The notes: generated by a model from the sequence alone, not told the origin. A stretch of 64,000 bases of DNA from Rhypophila decipiens (GCA_033297075.1 MU858066.1:124001-188000); one strand, 5' to 3'. Positions 48,002 through 59,501 are shown, numbered from the stretch's first letter. Made by a program: numbers and translations.

Positions 48002-49803
48002 GGCCTTGCAAGTTTCTGACTGTTTCTAGAATCAAGAATTCGCTGGGCCCGGGTTGCCTCTGTCCGCCCGTTTTGGCCCCCTTCTTCCTTCTTTCAGACG
48101 GAAGGTGCACAGTGAGGCTGCCGCAGTTCGCTTCGGTCGATGCTCACGCTCCACGGTCTCGGTCCCAGAACCCACAGTTGCCTGCGCAGAATGTTAGCGT
48201 CGCTGTGACAGAGTGCAAACCAGAGAGAATTACCTGAATTGTATAATAGACCATCCAGCTGGTCGTCAAAGTCGCGTTTTCGACGACGGCACGCGTGCCA
48301 AATGTGTTTGAATTGAAGAGGTGTGGGTTGTGATTATTGGAAAAAGGAGGGATGCTGAGCTGGTTCGGAGGTGACGGGCTAGGGAGTAGACAGGGGGTGC
48401 CACCACTAAGGAGCCAAAAGTGCAGAGTGCGGCCAGAGTGCCAGTGTGCCAACAACAGAACCTCCCGGGGCGCTGTCAATGACAGCAACAATGTTCTGCA
48501 CGCCAAATAAAATCTCGCTCTCGCCCTCTTTTTTGGCACAAGGGGAAGAGAAGGCTCAGTAAAGTCCGAAACCAACAAACAACCAACTGTTTACGCCGGG
48601 AAAAGCGCGTCGGTTGAGAAGCTCCACGATCGTCGTAGAATGTGAATATGAATTGTGAGAATGTGAATAGAAGAGGTGTCTTTTCTTTTTGCTCTCGTCA
48701 CTGCGAGCGATAGTTGAATGTGTCGACGGTCGCGTCGCGTTGCCTTGCGTTGCTGCAGTGGTAGGAAGAAGTGAAAACGGACAGGGGCTGTGAGGAAAAG
48801 TCAGGGGAGGGGAGGGAGACGATTTCAACGCCGACTTTTTAAACCATGTGTCTTCCTCTGCCTGCTTCTTTCGCTCGCTCCTTCCGCTCTTTTCTGTTCA
48901 AGTGGGATTTTCACTTATTATGAGACTTTGATCTGATGTCTTGAACAACGCAATGATAACGGCAGCGTCTGCCTATTGCCTCTCCTTTTACCCCTGATTG
49001 CTCCCAGCCTGATGCAAAAGAAACACCATTACCCAACACAACAGAGGCCTTGCAGAATATTGCTACATGCTTTCGGAATTACTTCGTTAGGTCATATAAG
49101 GTTTCCTTCTGCTCGTACTTTTTTGGTCCTCTTTGCGCGATCAAGAAAAGTTTTCTAATGGATTGTTTACGATAGCAAGCCTGTATGGCATTTTCATCCG
49201 CCACTGCTCGACCCAGTCGCCCTTATTCAACAAACCTTATCTTCTCATCCGAACTTTGGGGTGTTATGACATGCTGATTTTTCACTTGCACAATACCCTT
49301 ACAGCGTAGATTCGACCGTTTAAAGTTCAAACTTTGAACACCCCCTTTCACAACTTCGCATTTTCCCTTTGGCTTTTCACATGTTGGCAACATACTGCAC
49401 GGTCATCAGGGGTTCAAAAGCTAAAAATTGAACACCGGTCTGAACTGCCTCAAACACATTTCACATATTTATTTGGGGGTCGAGTATGCTGCGTTGAGCC
49501 AAGACAGATGATCGTCGGGAAAAAAGAGACCGCCTTAGTTGAAAAAAAAAGGGGAGCATTTATCCCAACTCTGACGGATCCGCCTCCAGGATCAGTGGTC
49601 CGCTGTCGCCTATTTCTCCGGTCGATAACAAAGCCACATGACCGGAGAAAGATTTCACGGCCGACAGATTCTTCCATCTCGAAGGTCAACATCCCCAGTT
49701 TTTCCTTTCTGGTCTGATGGAGTCAAGTAGCCGTTGACCGAAAATATTGCCCCCACTCATTCATCCTGCCATCCGCCAGTCTCTACACCAGGCTTTTTAG
49801 CCC
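48002..49803. other. Intergenic region upstream of rco1, no gene seen
   Basis: 1.8 kb holding the rco1 promoter and leader (48002-48900) and the 3' region of the Ebp1-like gene. The 127-codon plus frame at 49334-49717 and the 144-codon minus frame at 48144-48578 show no domain. Confidence 0.55.
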
Positions 49804-51325
49804 TTACTCGGACGCCTTCTTCTTCTTGTTCTTCTTGCCAGTATTCCTGGAAAGGGGCTGCTCCAAGATCTTGAGAATCTCCTCATCCTCAATCTTCTTG
49901 TCAGTCTTGAATTTGGTCAAGTCCAATGCGGGGGGTCCGCCCAGCTTGGTGATGCCATTCTTGGTGATGGCTAAATTTCAGTCCTGTTAGCAGGGGCACA
50001 AAGATCTCAAGATGGTGTCACTTCTCATGGCGGATTGTTACTTACCAATGGTGGTCAGGAGTCTGGCAACGGGAGAGTTGTCCTTGTCGCCTACTACCTC
50101 ATATTGACGGAAAACATTGTTGCGCACGCACTCAATGACGCCCGACTTGGCATCCCGCTCATCGTCGAGTTGTCTCAAGCTGAAAGGGAAGTGTCCAAAC
50201 TTCTTCTGAACCTCGGAATAAACCTTTCTCGAGGATGGACGCTTGAGAGCATATGTGGTGGTGGTACGGCGGTGGAGGGTAGGACGCTGGTCGTACTGCT
50301 TGACCTTTCCAGATCCAAGACTGACGCCCATCTCGACTCCCCAGACCTCGCCTACCTCGGGGACACCCTCGCCCTTGGTGTTCTCGCCAGGGGCAATGAC
50401 AATCTTCTTCTTGCCCTCGATCTCGTTGCGGTCAAAGAGCCACGAGGTGGTGCTCTCAACAAGGTTGCAGTCGTACGACTTGGCAACCTTCTCGAGAAGG
50501 CTGGTGATCTTGGATTGGGTGGGAGCCTTGACAGCAGCCGCCTTGGCCTTCTCCTCGTCAGTGCCGCTGGCAAGCAGTCCAGGAGGGACCATGAGGCGCA
50601 GGAGCAGCTCATTGGCATAGTAAGTGGCCAAGATCAGGTCGGCCGACCGACCCTCGACGACATCTTGGGCCTTGTCCTTCTCGGGTACAAGAACGGTGTC
50701 GCAAATGAAGGTACCGAACCCGTCGATCTGAGCTCCAAGCTGGATCTTGACAGGCTCGCCAGCCTGGAGAGCAACATCTTTCTCCTTCTCGTCGCCGGCC
50801 AGGGGTGTATAAGGAGTGACGAATGAGCTGGGGGAGACCGTGGTAGGATGGGAGAAACCTAGACTCGCACCGAAGTTAACATCAGTCCCAGATAGGGGAA
50901 GGGGGCCTTCGGCAACAACGACGTACCCTTGGAGATCTTCTTGCCACGGTAGACCTTGGCAAGCTCCTCTTCGATAAGCTTGTCTCCCTTCTCGCAGATC
51001 TCAACAATCTTCTCGCCGGCAACGCATAGCTTGGTCACCTCAGCAAGGACCTTCTCCGAGATTTGGGCCGCGGTCTTGTACTTGGTCAGAGTATCGGGGT
51101 TGTTGAGGGTGTAGTCTGGAAGCGAAGCTGAGTCAGTATGAAGAAGGTGGAACTGGTCGCCAGAACAAAGCTTGACATGAGGTCATGTCTCGAGAGAAAA
51201 GGCAAAACGAAGGGAATTTGAAACGGGCACTGGCATCAAGGAGGGGGAAAGTGGGCAGCCGACTGGGAAACGCGGGGAAAGGAAAACAAATAGAACTGAC
51301 CAACTTCCTCTTTCTCGGTCGCCAT
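49804..51325 (-). CDS. Ebp1/PA2G4-like protein, methionine-aminopeptidase fold
   Basis: Four exons on the minus strand (51301-51325, 50927-51115, 50046-50858 and 49804-49970), 397 aa. Joins keep phase: MATEKEEV-DYTLNNPDTLTKY, ISK-GFSHPTTVSPSSF, LLTTI-GKNGIT-type (here G+CC gives A, AITKNGITKLGG). The protein has the M24 pita-bread fold of the PA2G4/Ebp1/Cdb4 family: KLCVAGEKIVEICEKGD, GFSHPTTVS, GAQIDGFGTFICDT, FPFSLRQLDD. It ends in a Lys-rich tail (NTGKKNKKKASE) typical of these ribosome- and RNA-binding proteins. Members lack the metal-binding residues of true aminopeptidases, so no catalysis is expected. Likely roles are in ribosome biogenesis or binding at the exit tunnel. The 25-nt first exon starts at an ATG with good context. 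Confidence 0.92.
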
Positions 51326-52412
51326 TTTGGAAGGTATGCTGTAGTAAATCTTTGACAAAAAGCCCTTTTTCGTAGAATAGAACAACAATGAGCTCGAGCT
51401 AAAGAAGGTGGGTTTATTAAGAAAGGAGAGAGGAGAGGTCGGGAAAGAATGGGACTCCAAGTGGGTTGTGACCTATTTTGTGCTGCTGTTGCTTGATTTT
51501 GTAAAGGCGGGGGAGGGGGTTTGAGTTTCTGTGTGCCTGTGCTTTCTCTACTGCCTAGGTACCTAAAGGCTGATGCTTATGCCTTTGGTGGCTCCACTAA
51601 AGCCACCCAAATGCGTGGCCAGCGACCATTTGAATGGGCGGCGGCAGGATATCCGGAGGGCCTGGGCCAGCAGGTCATGTACCAGAAAGTCCGTACCTCT
51701 CATACCGTTCAAAAGGACACCACTCTACGGTAAATAGCACATAGGAGGAACTTTTCTTGATAACGTTCAAGTTCCAAGATATAAGCTTATTATTAAGATA
51801 AATCCTCTCCCATACCCTAGGCTTTTATTCCATAATTCACTTCCTGAAGCTTCAAACATGGAGGGTGTACGGATATGGGGCAGCTTGTTCCGCGAGGCAA
51901 GCTGCCAAGAAGCAAATCCACTGGCCACAGATCCTGAGAAGGGTTCTCGCTACCAAGCGCCTGCTGGCAGGCTGCTGCTGAACGGGTGACACACTCCTCC
52001 AAGGTGAAGTACCGGTGACTTTAATCAGCTCTGCACGCTCGAGTTCCCAGCACTATAAGTCTATACCCGGGCTTCCATTGGTCAGTCGCGCTTCGACCGT
52101 GCTGTGTCTGTTCCCATCTTTCGCAAACTCGCAACTTGCTTCTCACGGTTTCCTGGTCTCAGGTCGAGACCCGAATCAAGAACAAACCAGCACAAACAGC
52201 ATTCCACATCGGCGTCATTCTTTGCAGTCTCCCAACAGTGATGCAAGCAATTGCAATCAACCAATAGTTTTTCCCACGTTGTCGGAAATAGAAGAAAACT
52301 AGAGACGGGACGAAACAAACAATCCAGGGCCTAGGTCCCTAGCCGAATAAGCGCATCCACGCGCAACGCGCAAACGCAACCGGTGCGCCATCCGCCCTCC
52401 TATCCACGCATC
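51326..52412. other. Divergent intergenic region shared with SNF5
   Basis: 1.1 kb between divergent genes and therefore both promoters. Just before the SNF5 start (52358-52390) lies CGCG-rich sequence (CCACGCGCAACGCGCAAACGC). No extra gene is supported. Confidence 0.6.
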
Positions 52413-54861
52413 ATGGCCGCCTCCCAGGCGCCTTCTGCCCCATCGGTGGCATCTTCGAGTATTTCTGCCGATGGCATTGCGCAGACCGCCGCCGCCGCCT
52501 CGGGCACACCGGCCGCATCTTCTCACCCACCGTCCAAACGAGCAAGTCCACAGCCTGGCGCGACTGCCGATATCCCCCATCGCGACAAGGACAGTCTACA
52601 AAAAGTTTTGCTCGAAAGGTTCATGACGCGCGACTGGGTGCACTCGGCGGCCTTGAAGGAGGACCAGATCAGGTTGGAGTCGGAAACCAAGCGCTCATTG
52701 GCCCTCGTCAAGGAATACAAATCCGTCACCGAGCCCGGCCGTCCTAGGCCTCCTCCCAGTGTCCTCTATGGCCAAGGATACAGCGGCTATGGGAACGGAT
52801 ATACCGATGTGGGCGGGCCGGCTCAGATCATCTATCCGACACATAAACCACGACCAGGGAGGAGAACGACGCCGGCACTCAAGTTTAGCAGGAAAGACAT
52901 GAAAAAACAAGCCGAGCAGCACGAGGAGCTTGTTCCTGTCCGAGTCGATGTCGATTACGATAAAGTCAAGCTACGCGATACCTTCACCTATAACCTCCAC
53001 GAGAGGCTCATCCGCACCGAGGTGTTCGCCGCGCAATTGGTCGAAGATATGGGACTTAAACCGCCGCTGGACAAGCCGGTACACGAACAGGTAGTCCAGC
53101 AAATACAAGAACAGCTCTGCGACTTTTACCCCTTTGTTTATTCCGAGGAAGACGCACTGGATCCCGAGTTACCATACTCGGCCTACAAGAATGACGAGAT
53201 GAGGATATTGGTAAAGCTCAATATCACGATTGGGGCGCACACGCTAGTTGATCAATTCGAATGGGACATCAACAATCCCATGAACTCCCCGGAGGAGTTT
53301 GCCGCGAGCATGGCGCGGGACTTGTCCTTGTCTGGCGAATTTACTACGGCGATTGCGCATTGTATACGGGAGCAGGTCCAGCTCTTTACGCGAAGCTTAT
53401 ACAGCATAGGATATCCTTTCGATGGCCGCCCAATCGAAGATCCCGACCTTGTCAGCGCCTTTCTCCCATCGCCGCTGCCCACGGTGTTCAGGCCGCAACA
53501 ACAAGCGAAGGATTTTGCGCCGTATCTGTACGAAAACACCGAGGCCGAGCTGGAGAGGAGCGAAACCATGTTCTCTCGAGAGCAGAGGCGGCAGAAGCGC
53601 TCTGTCAATAGGCGCGGCGGGCCCCAGCTTCCCGATCTCAAAGAAAGGCAGAGGACGATTCGTACATCTATCGTGTCCTCGGTGTTGCCTGGCGCGGCGC
53701 AGGACATTGAAGAAACCAGGCTGTTCAAGAAGACAACGGCGGTTGGCACGATATCGGGGAGAGGTGGCAAGAGGCAGATGCATGGCGAAATCTCGGACTC
53801 GGAAGACAGCTCAGATTCGGCTCCTGATTCTCCTGCCATGGCACAGCTTCAGGGCACTGCGCGTACTAGAGGGATGCGCGGGGCCGCAACGGCGGCGACC
53901 ATGCGCATTGTTAATATCGGACGGTCCGAGACTCCAGAGGCAATCATCCACCACCACGAGACTCGTACTTCGAGGCGCACCTTTGGTCGGGAAACTACTC
54001 GGGAAGAAACAGAAGAGCCCACCACATACATTGTCACACTCAAGGTTAACCCGGCGAGGCTTCGAAAGCTCGTCCGGGATATCAAGCTCAAGCAATCGAC
54101 ACCTTCGGGCTCAGCGACCCCGTCTGCTGCGATCAACCGAGCTCCCCCAGCCGGATCGATGGGCCCTCCGCCACACACGCCGTCCGGTACGAACCAGAAA
54201 CTCCCAGCCAAAGCAGCGACGCCCTCGGGGCCGAGTAATCCAGTCATGGACCCTTGGCGCGCACCAGCACCTCCTCCGGGCAAGGATCCTCTTCCTCCAC
54301 CTGTAAGGCCTTGACGGTTTTCTATTTTCTACCTTGACCGATATCTATCTAATCAGTTTCATGCACTAACGAAACGATTTCTCTTTACCACAGCCTCCTG
54401 TACCCGATTGGCTCACTCGGAGCCTGGAGGAGCTGCGCAAGACATTCAAAGACGACTCGTGGGAGGTTATAATGAAGCACATGGCCTTCAACAAGCACAC
54501 CGACACACAGGTGCCGATGCCCCAGCCTGGCAAAGAGATGCCGCCGGACCTGGTGTTCTACTGGATACCCAGGATCAAATGCCTCGACTGCGCGAACCAG
54601 CGCATGCTGTATAAGCCCGGGCCGGGGCTGACGACGACGAACTTCCAGGTGCACCTTAATAATCGGAATCATCGGCAGAGTGTGGATATCAAGCTGGGGA
54701 GGATCCCGGCTGCTGCCGAAGGGACGCTGGCACCGGCAGTTGCTGGGACTACGCCGGGAACTACGCCACTGCCTTTGACGTCGTCTCCTGCGCCTGGACC
54801 TGGACCTGGAGCTGGACCTGCTCTGGCGGCTGGAGCTACGCCTACTACCAACCCGCCATAG
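52413..54861 (+). CDS. snf5: SNF5-domain subunit of SWI/SNF or RSC remodeller
   Basis: Core subunit of an ATP-dependent chromatin remodeller; nuclear. It is 785 aa in two exons (52413-54302 and 54394-54861; GTAAGG..CAG). Start is ATG 52413 (MAASQAPSAPS); the frame extends upstream only to a GTG. The SNF5 domain covers about residues 171-360: LVPVRVDVDYDKVKLRDTF, EMRILVKLNITIGAHTLVDQ, NPMNSPEEFA..DLSLSGEFTTAIAH. A basic RREQRRQKRS-type region follows. Exon 2 encodes a second conserved block, PDWLTRSLEELRKTFKDDSW..PRIKCLDC..NFQVHLNNRNHR, resembling the C-terminus of Sfh1/Snf5 proteins of filamentous fungi. Sfh1 (RSC) and Snf5 (SWI/SNF) cannot be separated safely by eye. Frame stays open for 120 codons past the TAG stop. 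Confidence 0.92.
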
Positions 54862-55221
54862 TCTGGTGCGGGTGGTGGTGGAACTACACGGAGTATGGCT
54901 AGAATTATGAGAAGTGGAGAGGCTGAAGAGGATTCGTCGAGGATGACTATTGAAGATCCTGAATCATCGGATGACGATGCCACGATTGTTGTCAGAGGAT
55001 GCGATGCTACGATTGTCTTGTCAGAAGATGACGATGCTACGATTGCCTTGTCATCGTCCTCTTCTCGGTCCCCTCCGCCGCCGCCGAGTCCAGAGAAGAA
55101 TAATCGGAATCGACTTTCAGCTGTAGAGGAAGAGGGAGAGGAAGAGGAAGAAAACTTGTTTTCTTCCTCCTCTAGTGGGACACCGGATGACTCGGACGAT
55201 GAAGATTACACCGAGGGTTAG
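54862..55221 (+). other. In-frame, protein-like tail after the SNF5 stop codon
   Basis: Directly after TAG at 54859-54861 the same frame stays open for 119 codons and ends at its own stop. The translation is acidic and Ser/Pro-rich and includes three DATI repeats (DDDATIVVRGCDATIVL.., DDDATIALSSSSSRSPPPPP) and the end DDSDDEDYTEG. It may be an ancestral C-terminus cut off by a nonsense change, a read-through extension, or 3' UTR of biased composition. I found no in-phase splice that removes the TAG. Confidence 0.45.
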
Positions 55222-55908
55222 GGGAGTGGTGGTTCTTGACTGCAAAGTCTATATTCTGCAGCAGCAGCAGCGAGAATTCTGGATTGAGTATTGGATACTG
55301 GCTTGGCAGGGTATCAGGATGTATTGTTGGTTTCCGTCTTTTGTTTACACAAGTCTAGAACAGCCTGCTATTTTTTTCTATTGGGGTTTCCTTTTTTCTC
55401 TCTTTCTCTTCGGAGACACTCACTGTGTTTATATCGATACGGAGCGGGTAATTATTGAGAATTAAATACTGTTCGGATTTGGCTGGGCTTGACAAGGCCT
55501 TTCCTCTTGGGTGCTGTTAACTTGAATCAGGATATCATCATCCTTGGACTCACGAGTTCGCTGAGAAAATATGACCAGATTACAACTAGGCCAATGATAG
55601 CTTTCTGTATTCTTAGATACCGAACAGACGTTGACACCAGTGACACCAACAACCAGCACTTGACTAGGTACCCGTCAAGTCCACATCTGGCTCTTATGAC
55701 ATGCCCTTTGCTACATTGCCTCTGTACAGCTGCCGTTGTGATTCTGCATCATAAGCCACTCACTCACTGGGTCCATATAAACAGCCAAAGTAAACACAGC
55801 TCACTCCAAAAATCCATAGCCCCTATTCCCTATCCCCTCTTCTCTTCCCATTTCAACCATCCCTCAGCCACTTATACCCATGCGGTCCATCTATCCAACT
55901 CCCTCCCT
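55222..55908. other. Convergent intergenic region, no gene seen
   Basis: 3' regions of SNF5 (plus) and the formylglutathione hydrolase gene (minus). No gene, RNA or repeat is supported. Confidence 0.6.
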
Positions 55909-56802
55909 CTAGAGCAAGCCTAAATACTTGGCAGCATGATCAACATGCTCATCAGCAAAGCTAGCCATAAAGTAATAAGAGTGATCATAGCCCTCCTGAT
56001 ACCTGACCGTCAACCCCTCACTCACACCAGCCTCCTGGGCAGCCTTTTCGAAATTCTCAGGCAGCAACTGGCCCTGCTTGTAGAAATTATCACCAGTGCC
56101 CACATCAATCAACATGTTGAGCGGGGTGCCCTTGTCCCACTTCCTGACCAGCTCGGTCGAATCATGCTCCTTCCACTCTTTTTCCTTATCCTCCCCGTCC
56201 CCGATATACCCCCTAAACGCCTTTTGCCCCCAAGGACAATTCACCGGGTTCGCAATCGGCGCAAACGCAGAGACACTGGCATATTTGCCCGGGTACTTCA
56301 GGTACAGACTCAGCGCCCCGTGCCCGCCCATGCTATGCCCTGTAATCGAGACTTTCTTCTCTCCATCCAAGTACTTGCCAAATTCTTCATCCGAGAACAA
56401 AGCATCCGGCAAATCCCGCGTGATGTACGTCTCCATTTTATAATTCTCCGCGTACGGCTCGGCCTGGGCGTCAATGTAGAAACCAGCTGCCTCGCCAAAG
56501 TCCCACGAGTCTTTTTCGCCTGGTAGGTTGAGGCCCCGCGGGGAGGTGTCGGGGTAGACGATTGCCAGGCCGCGCTTGGCGGCGTTGTGCTGGAAGAAGC
56601 CCTTTTCGGAGCAGTTCTCCGGGGAGCAGGTCAGGCCCGAGAGGTAGATCAGCAGGGGCACTTTTCTGGAGCCCCCCGAGAGGGCTTGCGGGGGTAGGTA
56701 GAGGTTTACGGCCATTTCGCTGCCTGTTGCTTTGGAGGGGTGGGTGAGTTTGTAGAGCTTGCCTCCGAAGGAGGAGATTGTTGCTTTTGTTGTGAAGGGC
56801 AT
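55909..56802 (-). CDS. S-formylglutathione hydrolase (esterase D family)
   Basis: Cytosolic serine hydrolase that splits S-formylglutathione into formate and glutathione, the second step of glutathione-dependent formaldehyde detoxification. Single exon, 297 aa, close to human esterase D (282) and the yeast enzyme (299). The alpha/beta-hydrolase nucleophile elbow GHSMGGHG puts the catalytic Ser at 157. The acid is Asp238 in DVGTGDNFY and the base His274 in GYDHSYYF. Family signatures YLSGLTC..N, KRGLAIVYPDTSPRG and APIANPVNCPWGQKAF are complete. I chose ATG 56802 (GCAAAAATGCCC). The frame runs 23 codons further to a GTG that lies in GTGAGC, a donor-like sequence, so that stretch is probably leader. 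The C-terminus (YLGLL) has no peroxisomal signal. Confidence 0.96.
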   Translation of the reverse strand: MPFTTKATISSFGGKLYKLTHPSKATGSEMAVNLYLPPQALSGGSRKVPLLIYLSGLTCSPENCSEKGFFQHNAAKRGLAIVYPDTSPRGLNLPGEKDSWDFGEAAGFYIDAQAEPYAENYKMETYITRDLPDALFSDEEFGKYLDGEKKVSITGHSMGGHGALSLYLKYPGKYASVSAFAPIANPVNCPWGQKAFRGYIGDGEDKEKEWKEHDSTELVRKWDKGTPLNMLIDVGTGDNFYKQGQLLPENFEKAAQEAGVSEGLTVRYQEGYDHSYYFMASFADEHVDHAAKYLGLL

Positions 56803-57470
56803 TTTTGCGGTTGGGGTTTCGTCTTTTGTTGGTGATGGTTTGGGATTGTGTTTGTTGTTGTTATTGCTCACGTCTCAAGTGGGCAAGTTCTTTGATGACG
56901 AAAGAGAAGGAGCTGCGGGTAGCTAGGTACCTAGTTATCTATGGGTTGAGTGAGTGAGTGAGGGAAGGTGGTGATAGCTGATAGCTCTCGGAGCTTCGAA
57001 CAGGAAGGACGAGGTACAAAAAAGGGGATCTATCTAACTTATATAATTACAATCTTATTGACACGGGGATTATCATATCATTCTCATTCTATTATGCCAT
57101 GTAATGTGAATTCCCTTTGCTTCTCCGTAACCTTTTTCCCCGCCTCTTTCCCTATCAATGGATAAAGCTACCCCGCCTGCTCAATGACGAACAGAAAATA
57201 AAACGGCCAAGTTCGGGAACCTGCCCCCACCCACGGGACTTGATGAACGTTCCGGGTTTCGGTATTTGGCCATCTTTAACTTCTAATAGCCGGAACTATA
57301 TAAATCCTCTCATATCTACGCCTTCTTATCCCAGGGACATGGATTTTCACATTTGGGACTTTGAACTGAAGGGGAGCATTGGATGTTCGAGCTAGGGGTG
57401 GGGTACACGAGGGGATATCGAAAGGAGCAGCAAGCAGGTATTCATTCATTCTTGGAGTTTACAAGTTGAG
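56803..57470. other. Intergenic region, no gene seen
   Basis: Promoter side of the formylglutathione hydrolase gene, then AT-rich DNA up to the repeat element. Nothing else is supported. Confidence 0.6.
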
Positions 57471-57479
57471 CTTCTAAAA

Positions 57480-57911
57480 GCGCCTAATATCCAGGCACCA
57501 CTACTCTCGGATACAGGCACCAGTCCAGTTTCACATTTATTCCAGCCAGTCAAGGCATTTATTCCATCTAGTTAAGCCATTTTTTCCAGTCTAGACTATC
57601 CAGTCAAGGCCTCTATTCCAGCCAGTCAAGGCATTTATTCTGCCAGTCAAAGCCTTATTCTAGCCCAGTCAAGGCATTTATTAAGTCTAGTCAAGACATT
57701 TATTCTAGCCAGTCAAGGCATTTATTCCAGCCAGTCGAGGCATTCATTAAGTCTAGTCAAGGCATTTATTAAGTCCAGTTAAGGCATTTATTCTAGCCAG
57801 TCAAGACATTTATTCCAGCCAGTCAAGGCATACATTAAGTCTAGTCAAGCCATTTATTCCAACAAGAGTAGTGCCTGTATATAAGAAGACTAGTGCCTGT
57901 ATATTAGGCGC
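57480..57911 (+). mobile_element. Complete copy C of the minisatellite-bearing MITE, 432 bp
   Basis: The ends are GCGCCTAATATCCAGGCAC at the left and ATATTAGGCGC at the right, inverted repeats. Perfect 9-bp direct repeats CTTCTAAAA lie at 57471-57479 and 57912-57920. Between subterminal ~22-bp repeats with TATACAGGCAC (left) and GTGCCTGTATA (right) sit about sixteen imperfect ~20-bp units with the core CAGTCAAGGCATTTATT. Differences between units are mostly C/T and G/A. There is no coding capacity. A 9-bp duplication fits Mutator-like elements, so this looks like a non-autonomous derivative; the superfamily assignment is inference. Confidence 0.85.
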
Positions 57912-57920
57912 CTTCTAAAA

Positions 57921-58434
57921 AGGTAATTAGACCATGTGAATAATATCCATTCCATAGTATCATAAGCAGTACAGTAGTGATATGTCAAAATATGAATTAG
58001 TAAATAAAGAATAAAAAAAGTTCTATATACACAACACCACGCTATTGTAGCCACCAAGAATTTTCTTCTCGATAAATGATCATGATCTAGGTTAACAACA
58101 AAATCCACTGCCTCCTTCCTGCCTGCCTCTCCCCCATTAAGTTCCCATCTATTAGTTGGATCGTAAAGATCCAGTCCGTCCTTTTCTCAGCATATAAAGA
58201 AACCAGCCTACCCATATTAGGCACCGTCATTACGGTAGGGGCCGGTTCATGGACCGACCCAAATGCATCCTTCATGCTGTTCAAAATCATGGGAATCATC
58301 AAGAGAGCGTCCGGCTATGTACCCATAACGTTAAAAAGAAAAAGAAAAGGGGTATATTGAATGAGTGTCATGAAAAAAGAATAAAAAAAGGATGCATCGC
58401 TCATGAACATTTATGACATTAAAGCCATAGCTGA
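57921..58434. other. AT-rich intergenic spacer
   Basis: Spacer between the MITE and the 3' end of the second GPI-protein gene. No gene is supported. Confidence 0.6.
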
Positions 58435-59408
58435 TTAGAGCAGAGCAACAGCACCCAAGAGCGCACCAACAAGGGCGCCCATGACTCCAGTCCCGGCAAC
58501 GGGCGCACCAGCGGGGACGACAGAAGTGCTGCTGACTGGCGCGGCAGGGACAGTCGACTGGACGGGGATGACGGTCGTGGAGGGAACCAGCGAAGTCTCG
58601 CTGTAAAAAGTCTGAGGCACAGAGACGATGTCGGTCGAGTAGATGGTCTGGACGGCGGTCGAGCCCTTGGTGACGGGGATGGTGACGCCGTACTCCTTGG
58701 TGATGGTCTGGGGGATGACGGTGGTGATGGTGGCCACGTCGGTGATGGTGGTGGTGTACGTGTTGGTCTTGGTCACGTAGATGGTTGAGCCCTCGGATAC
58801 GGTCGTGTAGACTGTCTCGGGGCAGGTGATCTGTTTGGGACTGAGTTAGTTTTGAACTGGCAAGGGCAAGCAAAAGAATCGGCGAGAGAAGCTTACCGTC
58901 TCATAGACGTTGGTAGACTCGTATTCGGTGGCTACCTCGGTTGTGTAGACAACCTCTGTCTTGGGAACCTTGGTGTAGATGGTCGAGGTCGAGGTCCATA
59001 CGACCTCGACGGTGGAACCCTCGACAACCTTGGTCTCGGTGACGGGGCAAAGCTCAGTGATGGTGGTGTAGATGACTGGGCCATATCGTTAGCATTGTAT
59101 ATCAACTTAAAAGGAGAGAAGGGACACCCACGTTCTTCAGCAGTCTTGGTCGTCGCTGGGGCGTACTCGGTGACTGTGTAGGTGGTGGGGATCTTGGTCT
59201 CGACGGTGGAGGTGGTCGTGTAGGTGGAGTAGTAGGTCTTTCCGCCCTCATACTTGGTCTCGGTGACGGGGCAGTAGGTGGTATAGGTCACATAGACCTC
59301 GGTGGTGGTGACATGCCACTTGTCACCTCCATGGCCCTTGTCCCAGCGAGCGACATTGGCAGCCAAAGCCGACGAGGCAAGGGCAACGAGCGAAAGTGCG
59401 GCCTTCAT
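58435..59408 (-). CDS. Thr/Val-rich GPI-anchored cell-wall protein, 283 aa
   Basis: Three exons on the minus strand: 59132-59408, 58897-59075 and 58435-58830. Introns are GTGGGT..CAG and GTAAGC..CAG, and phase is kept. The signal peptide is MKAALSLVALASSALAANVA. The mature part consists of three similar blocks, each containing CP[VE]T[EV] and Tyr/Thr/Val-rich strands: VYVTYTTYCPVTETKYEGGKT, IYTTITELCPVTETKVVEGST, and ITCPETVYTTVSEGST. Exons therefore roughly match the repeats. The end is a GPI signal: small residues (APVAGTG) and then the hydrophobic tail VMGALVGALLGAVALL. The repeated blocks with single cysteines recall fungal wall proteins of unknown exact role; a structural or adhesive function is inferred. 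TATA at 59502-59507 lies about 95 bp upstream. Confidence 0.88.
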
Positions 59409-59501
59409 GTTGATGGTGGTAAAAGCTGTGTAGCGAAGGTGAAGCGGGCGAGAGAGAAGCGAGATATCTCTTGGCCGAGCAACGACGGGGAAGCGAGGGT
59501 G

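Noticed and set aside
56803..56871. N-terminal extension of S-formylglutathione hydrolase
   Set aside because: It starts only at GTG, has Asn/Lys low complexity, and the family begins near ATG 56802.
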